Source: RGIG5057 sp964371585
GTDB lineage: Bacteria; Bacillota; Clostridia; TANB77; CAG-465
DNA: 18,091 bases
Reading direction: 5' to 3'
Assembly (NCBI GenBank): GCA_964371585.1
Contig: CAYJMD010000012.1
Coordinates: 1 to 18,091 of the forward strand
The translations under genes and the position numbers were made by a program. Positions 1-5,592 of this stretch are shown piece by piece. The notes beneath the pieces were generated by a model. It ran no database searches, was not told where the DNA came from, and saw only the letters and a program-made list of their open reading frames with translations. Numbering within the stretch: position 1 is the first letter of the stretch; each line of letters opens with the position of its first letter.

Positions 1-1
1 A

Positions 2-30
2 TTGACATAAGATAACTAGTGTGATATAAT
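2..30 (+). promoter_or_regulatory. Sigma-A promoter with extended -10 for the gene at 118
   Basis: TTGACA at 2-7, a 17-bp spacer and TATAAT at 25-30 preceded by TGA (extended -10). This predicts a start near 37 and an untranslated leader of about 80 nt. The leader contains a small hairpin at 53-75, with arms TATAC and GTATA around an ACAAAATTTTGT palindrome. Confidence 0.85.
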
Positions 31-117
31 AATCCACAAGCAAAAATTTAAATATACTACAAAATTTTGTGTATATATTGCTGTTAGAATTAATATTTAA
101 CTAAAAAGGAGATTACT

Positions 118-606
118 ATGAAATTATTTGAAACAAAAGATGGGAAAATTGTGAAGGTGTATGTTCAGATGCAGGACATTATGCATGTAAATGATACAGA
201 GATACCAATACCTGCTACTATTTATATGAAGGTTTTGCAAACCCCAAGAGTAACGGACGAAAACAGATTTGATTTTGTTGAATTTGATCAAGAGAAGGAA
301 ATAGAATTTTTTAAAAATTTGGATTTTATTATTGATTTTGATGAGTACAATAAACTATCTGCAGAAGAACTTGAAAAAAAATTTCAAGAAAGTGTAGAGG
401 CGTATAATGCAAAAGTTGCTGAATGGAATAATTTAAAACCAGAAGAAAGAAGAAGACAGTATCATTTGATGCAAGAAATAGAAAATTTAGAGTATATAAA
501 TGCATTTACACTTGAAGTTGTCTATATAAGAATTGGAAGAACTACTCGTAAATTACCTAAATTCGTAGTAGTTAATAAAATCAAACTAGATCCAGAAAAA
601 CAATAG
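118..606 (+). CDS. Hypothetical acidic protein with charged helical middle
   Basis: A 162-residue protein that I do not recognise. AAGGAG at 106-111, six bases before the ATG, fixes the start. The sequence suggests a beta-rich N-terminus (residues 1-45). A highly charged, probably helical or coiled-coil segment follows at about 78-126 (Glu/Lys/Arg-rich, including EERRR at 109-113). The C-terminal strand region at 130-162 is basic. There is no signal peptide or membrane segment, so it is probably cytoplasmic. It is not an obvious paralogue of the next two genes and lacks their hairpin leader, but it has the same type of promoter. No terminator is visible after it, so transcripts may run into the promoter region of the gene at 724. 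Confidence 0.8.
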   Translation: MKLFETKDGKIVKVYVQMQDIMHVNDTEIPIPATIYMKVLQTPRVTDENRFDFVEFDQEKEIEFFKNLDFIIDFDEYNKLSAEELEKKFQESVEAYNAKVAEWNNLKPEERRRQYHLMQEIENLEYINAFTLEVVYIRIGRTTRKLPKFVVVNKIKLDPEKQ

Positions 607-622
607 GATATATAAATTATTG

Positions 623-651
623 TTGCTAATATTGTTTTGTTATGATATAAT
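623..651 (+). promoter_or_regulatory. Extended -10 promoter for the gene at 724
   Basis: TTGCTA at 623-628, a 17-bp spacer and TGATATAAT ending at 651. The transcript should start near 656-658, exactly at the first base of the conserved hairpin leader. Confidence 0.75.
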
Positions 652-655
652 TAAA

Positions 656-723
656 GTGAGTTAAAAATAACTCTTCGAAATTAATGAATCGGAGGGGAAC
701 CTCCGAAGAAAGTGGAGGTAAAC
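656..723 (+). promoter_or_regulatory. Structured 5' leader, copy 1 (two hairpins before the RBS)
   Basis: Hairpin 1 has stem 658-663/668-673 (GAGTTA/TAACTC) with loop AAAA. A linker containing TTCGAAATTAAT follows. Hairpin 2 has stem 689-695/700-706 (TCGGAGG/CCTCCGA) with loop GGAA. The Shine-Dalgarno GGAGG lies at 714-718. The same architecture recurs at 1317 and 5513. The CCTCC of hairpin 2 (700-704) is also complementary to the Shine-Dalgarno, so an alternative RBS-sequestering fold is possible. That it is regulatory is inference. Confidence 0.7.
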
Positions 724-1209
724 ATGATTAGATTATTTGCAGTTACTGAAGAAAACATTAATCAATTAGGAGAAAAAATTGGAGAGGATAAATATTATAT
801 AAAAGGAGGTAGATTTATCAACATTGGAGATATCATGGTAGAAAATTTTGTGCTAAGCTATCCACTACCAATATATTTATTAGATGAAACAAAAGTTCTT
901 GAGATTATAGAAAATGATGCAGAAGATTACGAAAATGCAAAAACTGGTTCATATGTTGCAAATCCTAGAAAATTGGATTCAATACATTTTACAGAAGAAC
1001 TTGCAAAACTTAAAAACTCTCGTTATTGTCCAACATTTAAAACATTTAAGGAATTATACGAAATAGAAGAAGATACAGGAATAAATCTAATAAATGATTT
1101 ATTATTGTCCCGAATACCAGAAGTAAGGGAAATGGAGGACATGATAGAAGATCTTATATTTGATAATCCAGAAATGGGAAGGAAAAAAATACTATTGACA
1201 CTAGCATAG
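724..1209 (+). CDS. Hypothetical acidic protein, leader-linked paralogue 1
   Basis: A 161-residue protein of unknown function. I start it at ATG 724, five bases after GGAGG at 714-718. A longer GTG start at 712 would overlap the Shine-Dalgarno and is unlikely. It is a divergent paralogue of the genes at 1388 and 5593. All three share an N-terminal strand region, the motif [LI]P[IV]xxLxE at residues 48-55 followed by VLEII at 58-62, SRY at 99-101, ELYEI at 110-114 and IPxV at 131-134, with almost constant spacing. It is Glu/Asp-rich, with no signal peptide or membrane segment. It has its own promoter, leader and terminator. The family function is not recognisable from sequence. Confidence 0.85.
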   Translation: MIRLFAVTEENINQLGEKIGEDKYYIKGGRFINIGDIMVENFVLSYPLPIYLLDETKVLEIIENDAEDYENAKTGSYVANPRKLDSIHFTEELAKLKNSRYCPTFKTFKELYEIEEDTGINLINDLLLSRIPEVREMEDMIEDLIFDNPEMGRKKILLTLA

Positions 1210-1216
1210 GTAATTA

Positions 1217-1246
1217 AAACAGTTAGATAAATCTAGCTGTTTTTTA
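1217..1246 (+). terminator. Rho-independent terminator after the gene at 724
   Basis: Nine-pair stem 1219-1227/1232-1240 (ACAGTTAGA/TCTAGCTGT, one G-U pair), loop TAAA, then a run of Ts from 1240. The AGTTAGA/TCTAGCT core recurs in the terminator at 1908-1940. Confidence 0.85.
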
Positions 1247-1280
1247 TATATTAAATAATTTATATAAGTTTACATAATTG

Positions 1281-1309
1281 TTGACAAGGGTTGGTAAATA
1301 TGATATAAT
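1281..1309 (+). promoter_or_regulatory. Consensus promoter for the gene at 1388
   Basis: TTGACA at 1281-1286, 17 bp, TATAAT at 1304-1309 with an extended TGA in front. The predicted start is about 1316-1317, the first base of leader copy 2. Confidence 0.9.
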
Positions 1310-1316
1310 GTTACAC

Positions 1317-1387
1317 GTGAGTTAAAAATAACTCTTCGAAATTAATAATTCGGAGGGTAATCCTCCGAAACTATAGGAGGAAAAATT
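1317..1387 (+). promoter_or_regulatory. Structured 5' leader, copy 2
   Basis: The first 30 bases are identical to copy 1. Hairpin 1 is 1319-1324/1329-1334 (GAGTTA/TAACTC, loop AAAA). Hairpin 2 is 1349-1356/1362-1369 (TTCGGAGG/CCTCCGAA, loop GTAAT). The Shine-Dalgarno AGGAGG is at 1375-1380. CCTCC at 1362-1366 can pair with hairpin 2's own 5' arm or with GGAGG at 1376-1380. The function is inferred. Confidence 0.75.
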
Positions 1388-1903
1388 ATGAAATGTATTT
1401 TTACTAATGGTGAGGTACTTGATGAGTTTGGGTATGATACAAAAATACCTGGAGTTTATACTTGCAGAGGAATTATATTTACAGAGTCAGATCCGATAGT
1501 GAAATTTGACAATGGTGAGCAAATTCCAGTTGCTTGTTTAACAGAAGAAGAAGTACTTTCTTTTATTAAAGAGAAAATGGATACACTTATTAAAACTGTA
1601 TCTAAAAAAGAAAGATTGTATACAGAAGATCCAGAGTGTGTAGACCTTATAACACATTTAATTCAAAATCCATTATCTCAGTACAGGGCTACACCTGATT
1701 CTGTAATAACCATGCTTGAAATTGAAGAAGAAGCAGGTTATAATTCAATTTTTGATACTATGATGGAGATTCCATCAGTACAAGAATGGTATAAAAAGAC
1801 ATTAGAAATAGCTAAAATTGAGTATGATAAAGATAAAGATGATGATGTGACAAATTCTGAACTCAAAAAAGTTGCTCAAATGCTTAAAGACATTATTAAA
1901 TAA
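1388..1903 (+). CDS. Hypothetical acidic protein, leader-linked paralogue 2
   Basis: A 171-residue protein of unknown function. The start is well set: AGGAGG at 1375-1380 lies seven bases before the ATG. It shares the family pattern with the genes at 724 and 5593: IPVACLTEEEVLSFI at residues 46-60, SQY at 97-99, a Glu-rich LEIEEE segment near 110-115 and IPSV at 128-131. It has an extra C-terminal Asp/Lys stretch (residues 145-171) that the gene at 724 lacks. Protein identity to paralogue 1 is low, in contrast to the nearly identical leaders. No membrane or signal segments are visible. The unit has its own promoter, leader, gene and terminator. Confidence 0.85.
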   Translation: MKCIFTNGEVLDEFGYDTKIPGVYTCRGIIFTESDPIVKFDNGEQIPVACLTEEEVLSFIKEKMDTLIKTVSKKERLYTEDPECVDLITHLIQNPLSQYRATPDSVITMLEIEEEAGYNSIFDTMMEIPSVQEWYKKTLEIAKIEYDKDKDDDVTNSELKKVAQMLKDIIK

Positions 1904-1907
1904 TTAA

Positions 1908-1940
1908 AAAAGGTAGTTAGATTTTTCTAGCTACTTTTTC
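1908..1940 (+). terminator. Rho-independent terminator after the gene at 1388
   Basis: Stem 1913-1921/1926-1934 (GTAGTTAGA/TCTAGCTAC, one G-U pair), loop TTTT, followed by five Ts. It closely resembles the terminator at 1217-1246, consistent with duplication of the whole transcription unit. Confidence 0.85.
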
Positions 1941-1966
1941 TATTTAATACTGTAGTAATACAAGAT

Positions 1967-1999
1967 AAAAACTCTATCTAATGCAGATAGAGTTTTTTG
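1967..1999 (-). terminator. Terminator of the leftward gene at 2003 (bidirectional)
   Basis: Stem 1970-1979/1985-1994 (AACTCTATCT/AGATAGAGTT) with loop AATGC, flanked by A and T runs on both sides. It begins just past the stop codon of the leftward gene and could also act on rightward readthrough. Confidence 0.85.
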
Positions 2000-2002
2000 T
2001 TA

Positions 2003-2233
2003 TTAAAAGCAATCTTGATAAAAATCATATAAAAAACAAGGAATAGTAAAGTATGCTTCATTAGTAGTATGTTTGTTAGTTATACCATTTTTTTCTAAGT
2101 AATAAATACCTTCTGGTAATGTTAATTCACTTGGATTAATGTCAGTAAGTAAATACTGAATACTTTCTTCAGAAAGTTTGATTGTTGCCTCTGGGTTTAA
2201 TTTTTTAATTTCACATATTAATGCTTTGTTCAT
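2003..2233 (-). CDS. Small hypothetical protein (76 aa)
   Basis: A 76-residue protein that I do not recognise. On the minus strand AAAGGAGATT sits just upstream of the ATG at 2233, and a clear promoter (2285-2313) and terminator (1967-1999) frame it. This makes it a real one-gene unit despite its size. It is mixed alpha/beta, with a short Lys/Glu-rich N-terminus and a hydrophobic, Phe/Tyr/Cys-rich C-terminus (FTIPCFLYDFYQDCF) with no clear membrane helix. It is divergent from the gene at 2420 and shares an intergenic region with it. Confidence 0.7.
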   Translation of the reverse strand: MNKALICEIKKLNPEATIKLSEESIQYLLTDINPSELTLPEGIYYLEKNGITNKHTTNEAYFTIPCFLYDFYQDCF

Positions 2234-2284
2234 GTTTTAATCTCCTTTAAAATTATTTTTAGTTAACTATTTGAATACATATAT

Positions 2285-2313
2285 ATTATACCAGATATTA
2301 CTATATATGTCAA
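2285..2313 (-). promoter_or_regulatory. Consensus leftward promoter for the gene at 2003-2233
   Basis: On the minus strand TTGACA (2313-2308), 17 bp, TATAAT (2290-2285) preceded by TGG (extended -10). It lies back to back with the rightward promoter at 2333-2361; the two -35 boxes are about 19 bp apart. Confidence 0.9.
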
Positions 2314-2332
2314 TTGAAAAACTTTATCAAAG

Positions 2333-2361
2333 TTGACATAATTACAGAAATGTGGTATAAT
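2333..2361 (+). promoter_or_regulatory. Consensus rightward promoter for the gene at 2420
   Basis: TTGACA at 2333-2338, 17 bp, TATAAT at 2356-2361 with TGG in front. The spacer shares CATAATTA and AATGTGG blocks with the promoter at 5478-5506. Confidence 0.9.
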
Positions 2362-2419
2362 ATATAGTGTAATAATAAATAAATTTTTTCAAAAAACTAA
2401 AAGAAAAGGAGATTTAATA

Positions 2420-2821
2420 ATGAGTATTATTGAATTAAAACCAAAAAAACTAACTATATACGAGGGAGAGTATTTAGATTTTAAAGTTATAGCTAATCCA
2501 TATGGTATGAAAGCTATTACAGATATACCTAAAGAGCAAAAATGTTATATGAGAGGTGATCATCAGGTCATTATTATCAAAGATAAACTTGAAAGTAATG
2601 GATTAAACAGTTTCTATTATTTAGAAAGAATCGAGTATAACCAAGTAGCTGTGCTACATATAACTTCTGAAATGGAGCTAGTAAATTTAGATGATAGTTT
2701 TGATGAAACTGTTATAAATAAGCTTTTAGAAGCAAATAGATTACTGCTTAGAGTAAACAATTATAATGGTTATGTTGGATACATTAATAAGGCAGGTAAT
2801 ATTTGCACAAGAGATATGTAA
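2420..2821 (+). CDS. Hypothetical beta-rich protein (133 aa)
   Basis: A 133-residue protein of unknown family. AAGGAG at 2406-2411, eight bases before the ATG, supports the start. The sequence looks beta-rich in its first two thirds (alternating hydrophobic strands around residues 8-25, 45-57 and 70-82). A short helix follows at about 95-110 and a final Asn/Tyr/Gly-rich hairpin near the C-terminus. There is no signal peptide. It is a monocistronic unit with a promoter at 2333-2361 and a terminator at 2842-2872. It does not carry the two-hairpin leader. Confidence 0.78.
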   Translation: MSIIELKPKKLTIYEGEYLDFKVIANPYGMKAITDIPKEQKCYMRGDHQVIIIKDKLESNGLNSFYYLERIEYNQVAVLHITSEMELVNLDDSFDETVINKLLEANRLLLRVNNYNGYVGYINKAGNICTRDM

Positions 2822-2841
2822 TAAACTTTCAAAATAGTTAA

Positions 2842-2872
2842 AGAGATGTTAATTAATTTTAGCATCTTTTTC
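2842..2872 (+). terminator. Rho-independent terminator after the gene at 2420
   Basis: Stem 2844-2852/2859-2867 (AGATGTTAA/TTAGCATCT, one G-U pair) with loop TTAATT, then a T-rich tail. Confidence 0.8.
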
Positions 2873-2916
2873 TTTGTCATAAAATATAACAAAATGTAGA
2901 AAATTGCATAAAATAA

Positions 2917-2925
2917 TGATATAAT
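2917..2925 (+). promoter_or_regulatory. Extended -10 element for the C11 protease gene
   Basis: TGATATAAT at 2917-2925, with no good -35 at the usual distance: TTGCAT at 2904-2909 is only 10 bp away. It probably depends on the extended -10. The Shine-Dalgarno AAGG is at 2941-2944. Confidence 0.6.
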
Positions 2926-2951
2926 ATACTCAAAAGAAAGAAGGTAATGTA

Positions 2952-4871
2952 ATGAAAAAAGGTTTAAAAACGGTTATTATAATTATTATTGTTATTGTAT
3001 TTTTTGGATGGCTATTTTCAGATGATGAAATAGTGAATGAAGGAACTAGTACATATACAGTTATGATGTATATATGTGGATCAGATTTAGAAACAGATGG
3101 TGGATATGCAACTACAGATATACAAGAAATGCTAGATAGCTATATAGATGAAAAAGTAAATGTAGTTATACAAACGGGTGGAACACTTCAGTGGCAAAAT
3201 TTTGATATTTCTAATGAAAGAAATGAAAGATACATTATAGAAAATGGTGAACTTATACTGGTTGATGATAGTTTAGGTCAACTTGATATGTTAGAAGCAG
3301 ATACATTAACAGACTTTATTAATTATTCTAAAGAAAACTATCCAGCAGATAGATATTCACTTATCATGTGGGATCATGGTGGTGGAGCTATAAGTGGATT
3401 TGGATACGATGAAACTCAAGATGATGATGACACATTATCAATAGATGAAATGAATGTAGCTTTAAATAATGCTGGAGTTAAATTTGAGTTTGTAGGTTTT
3501 GATGCTTGTTTAATGGCAACTGTTGAAACTGCATATATGCTCAAAGATAATGCTAATTATTTAATTGCTTCAGAAGAGTTAGAGCCAGGAACAGGATGGA
3601 ACTATACTGAAATATTAAATAAATTATCTAGTAATACAGATATGGATACTGTAGAGCTTGGCACCACTATAGTGGATTCATTTATTGAATCTAATACAGG
3701 ATTTATATATGATGAAGAAGCAACACTTAGTGTTATAAATGTAAATGAAATGGATTTAGTTATATCTGCTTTAACTGAATATATGAAACAGATAGATGTA
3801 AATATGTTACAAACACAAAACTTTAATCAAGTTGCAAAAGCCATAGGTAAAACAAAGGCTTTTGGTGAAGGAGAAATGGATACAATCGATTTATACCATT
3901 TAGCAGATAATTTACCTACAGATGCAAGTAGTTCTCTTAAAACAGCATTAGAGGATGTTATAGAGTATAATAATACTACAACTATAATGGAAAATTCTAA
4001 TGGACTTTCAATATATATTCCATATACGGATTTAGAATACTATACTAAAATGTTAGATATATATAATAATATAGGAATGCCTACAGAGTATATTGATGTA
4101 CTTTCTAAAATAGCAAATACTGTTGCTGGTGGTAAAGTTGCAACATCAAATGTAACAGGTAGTGAATATTCTACTGATTATTATGAAGATGAAGTATGGT
4201 ATGATGAAGATTATATAAATGAGTACGAATCATATTATAATGAAAATACATATGAAGATTTAGAAATAGTAGATTATGGAGATTATTATGTTTTAGAACT
4301 TAATGAGGATGATTGGGATATAATTACAGAAATAACTTGTGAAGTACTATATGATGATACTGAAGGATATATAGATTTAGGTAGTGATGACTATTTTGAA
4401 ACTACGGAAAATGGAGATTTAATAGTAAGTTTTGATGGAACATGGATTTCACTAGATTCAAATATTGTACCTTTTTATGTTATTGAATCAACAGATGTAC
4501 ATACTAAAGCTATAGTACCAGCATATTTAAATGATGAATATGTAGAATTAATTGTAGTATGGGATGATAAAAATCCAGATGGAGCAGTTATTGGAGCAAG
4601 ACCAGTTACAGACTATGGTAATAATACGATAGAAACAAGAAGATTAATTGAACTTGAATATGGTGATGTTATAGAGTTTGTATTTGATTATTATACATAT
4701 GATGGAGAGTATGAAGATAGTTATATTATTGGTGATCCTATGATTGTAGAAGACCCAAATGATATTACAGTTAGTTACTCAGAAGTAGGAGATGGAGAGT
4801 TCTATGTATATTATAAAATAACAGATATATATAATAATGAATATTACACAGAACCAGTTATAATATATTAA
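2952..4871 (+). CDS. Membrane-anchored clostripain-like cysteine protease (peptidase family C11)
   Basis: A 639-residue protein of the C11/clostripain family (clan CD, caspase-like fold), which cleaves after basic residues in characterised members. A hydrophobic segment at residues 7-22 (poly-Ile/Val) after MKKGLKT is an uncleaved-looking signal anchor and places the enzyme on the outer face of the membrane. The catalytic domain starts with TVMMYICGSDLE (36-47). The catalytic His is His142 in WDHGGG, and the catalytic Cys is Cys186 in GFDACLM. An acidic Tyr/Asp/Glu-rich linker at about 405-435 follows. A beta-rich C-terminal domain to 639 is not part of the minimal peptidase and may bind substrate or cell wall. 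It is monocistronic, with a bidirectional terminator after it. The family assignment is strong; the substrate is unknown. Confidence 0.93.
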   Translation: MKKGLKTVIIIIIVIVFFGWLFSDDEIVNEGTSTYTVMMYICGSDLETDGGYATTDIQEMLDSYIDEKVNVVIQTGGTLQWQNFDISNERNERYIIENGELILVDDSLGQLDMLEADTLTDFINYSKENYPADRYSLIMWDHGGGAISGFGYDETQDDDDTLSIDEMNVALNNAGVKFEFVGFDACLMATVETAYMLKDNANYLIASEELEPGTGWNYTEILNKLSSNTDMDTVELGTTIVDSFIESNTGFIYDEEATLSVINVNEMDLVISALTEYMKQIDVNMLQTQNFNQVAKAIGKTKAFGEGEMDTIDLYHLADNLPTDASSSLKTALEDVIEYNNTTTIMENSNGLSIYIPYTDLEYYTKMLDIYNNIGMPTEYIDVLSKIANTVAGGKVATSNVTGSEYSTDYYEDEVWYDEDYINEYESYYNENTYEDLEIVDYGDYYVLELNEDDWDIITEITCEVLYDDTEGYIDLGSDDYFETTENGDLIVSFDGTWISLDSNIVPFYVIESTDVHTKAIVPAYLNDEYVELIVVWDDKNPDGAVIGARPVTDYGNNTIETRRLIELEYGDVIEFVFDYYTYDGEYEDSYIIGDPMIVEDPNDITVSYSEVGDGEFYVYYKITDIYNNEYYTEPVIIY

Positions 4872-4886
4872 AATATAATTAAAATT

Positions 4887-4919
4887 AAAGGATATCAAAT
4901 TTTATTTTGATATCCTTTT
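4887..4919. terminator. Bidirectional terminator between convergent protease and cupin genes
   Basis: Thirteen-pair stem 4887-4899/4906-4918 (AAAGGATATCAAA/TTTGATATCCTTT). The A-run on one side and T-run on the other make it usable in both directions. Confidence 0.9.
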
Positions 4920-4933
4920 ATGTATAATTTTAA

Positions 4934-5389
4934 TTATTCTTTTTCAGTAGATGGTGGAGCATAAATTGAAAAACATTTTAAAGGTATAGCACCTGTATTT
5001 ACTAAATCATGATATGTTCCAGCAGGAACTATAATACAGCTTCCAGGAGTAACAACATTTTTATATGTTAAGTTATTTTCTGAATCTCCCATTACACACA
5101 TTCCTTGACCTTCTACTATATGTATAAATTGATCTTGCATAGGATGAGCTTCAAGCCCAAGACTTTCATTAACATTTAAATGCATTACATATACTTGCAT
5201 ATGTTTACCTTTCCAAACTTCAGTTTTAGGACTCATATTATTAATACTCATTTTTTGTATATTAAATACAGTAGGTTTATCTGTAACAGACATATCACTA
5301 TACATATTCATCATATTGTGCATACCATTCATATCCATATTATGATATGCTCTAGGATAATAATTTAAAGAATTGTAATTATTATACAT
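4934..5389 (-). CDS. Single-domain cupin protein with Met/Asn/His/Tyr-rich N-terminal tail
   Basis: A 151-residue protein. Residues 1-35 are low-complexity and rich in Met, Asn, His and Tyr. Residues 45-145 form one cupin beta-barrel. Motif 1 reads LEAHPMQDQFIHIVEGQG (79-96): His82 aligns with a metal-ligand His. The usual first His and the Glu ligand are replaced by Glu80 and Gln87, as I recall for the subfamily whose members read EVHPDxDQF. Motif 2 is GSCIIVPAGTYHDLVN (116-131), matching G-x5-PxG-x2-H-x3-N with His127. It ends in the subfamily tail YAPP. A strong AGGAGGTGATT-type RBS precedes ATG 5389. No convincing sigma-A promoter was found upstream. The substrate is unknown; spore or surface roles are possible but unsupported here. 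Confidence 0.88.
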   Translation of the reverse strand: MYNNYNSLNYYPRAYHNMDMNGMHNMMNMYSDMSVTDKPTVFNIQKMSINNMSPKTEVWKGKHMQVYVMHLNVNESLGLEAHPMQDQFIHIVEGQGMCVMGDSENNLTYKNVVTPGSCIIVPAGTYHDLVNTGAIPLKCFSIYAPPSTEKE

Positions 5390-5477
5390 TTAATCACCTC
5401 CATAATATATTAATATGAAAAAATATGGATATGGTTACTAAAATTTTAAATAGAGTATTTTGTACAAATTATTTAAG

Positions 5478-5506
5478 TTGACATAATTAATATAATGTGG
5501 TATAAT
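5478..5506 (+). promoter_or_regulatory. Consensus promoter for the gene at 5593
   Basis: TTGACA at 5478-5483, 17 bp, TATAAT at 5501-5506 with TGG in front (extended -10). It predicts a start near 5513, the first base of leader copy 3. Confidence 0.9.
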
Positions 5507-5512
5507 TAATAT

Positions 5513-5592
5513 GTGAGTATTTTTAAAATATTCTCGAAATTTCGAGGATATTTATGTCCTCGAAAAATAAATTTATTTTGGAGGAAGAAAAA
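5513..5592 (+). promoter_or_regulatory. Structured 5' leader, copy 3 (compensatory changes)
   Basis: It begins GTGAG like the other copies, but the stems differ in sequence while staying paired. Hairpin 1 is 5515-5522/5526-5533 (GAGTATTT/AAATATTC, one G-U pair). A TCGAAATT linker follows. Hairpin 2 is 5540-5548/5557-5565 (TTTCGAGGA/TCCTCGAAA). The Shine-Dalgarno GGAGGA is at 5580-5585. TCCTC at 5557-5561 can pair with hairpin 2's own 5' arm or with GAGGA in the Shine-Dalgarno. An ATG at 5554 inside the hairpin loop is in frame with the gene but has no RBS. Confidence 0.72.

Noticed and set aside
712..723. GTG start four codons upstream of ATG 724
   Set aside because: It would overlap the Shine-Dalgarno itself.
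684..731. Possible 15-codon leader peptide across hairpin 2 of leader copy 1 (ATG at 684)
   Set aside because: It has no Shine-Dalgarno, and leader copy 2 lacks the ATG, so it is not conserved.
2904..2909. TTGCAT as a -35 box for the C11 protease gene
   Set aside because: It is only 10 bp from the -10; an extended -10 without a -35 fits better.
5180..5368. Rightward reading frame of 62 codons
   Set aside because: It is antisense to the cupin gene, made mostly of His/Ile/Met repeats from the complementary strand, with no RBS.
5554..5592. Upstream in-frame ATG extending the gene at 5593 by 13 residues
   Set aside because: It lies in the loop of hairpin 2 with no RBS. The ATG at 5593 has GGAGG at the right distance and matches the N-termini of the paralogues.
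656..5592. The three leader copies as a mobile repeat or insertion element
   Set aside because: They always sit between promoter and start codon of paralogous genes, with no terminal repeats or transposase; duplication with the gene explains them.
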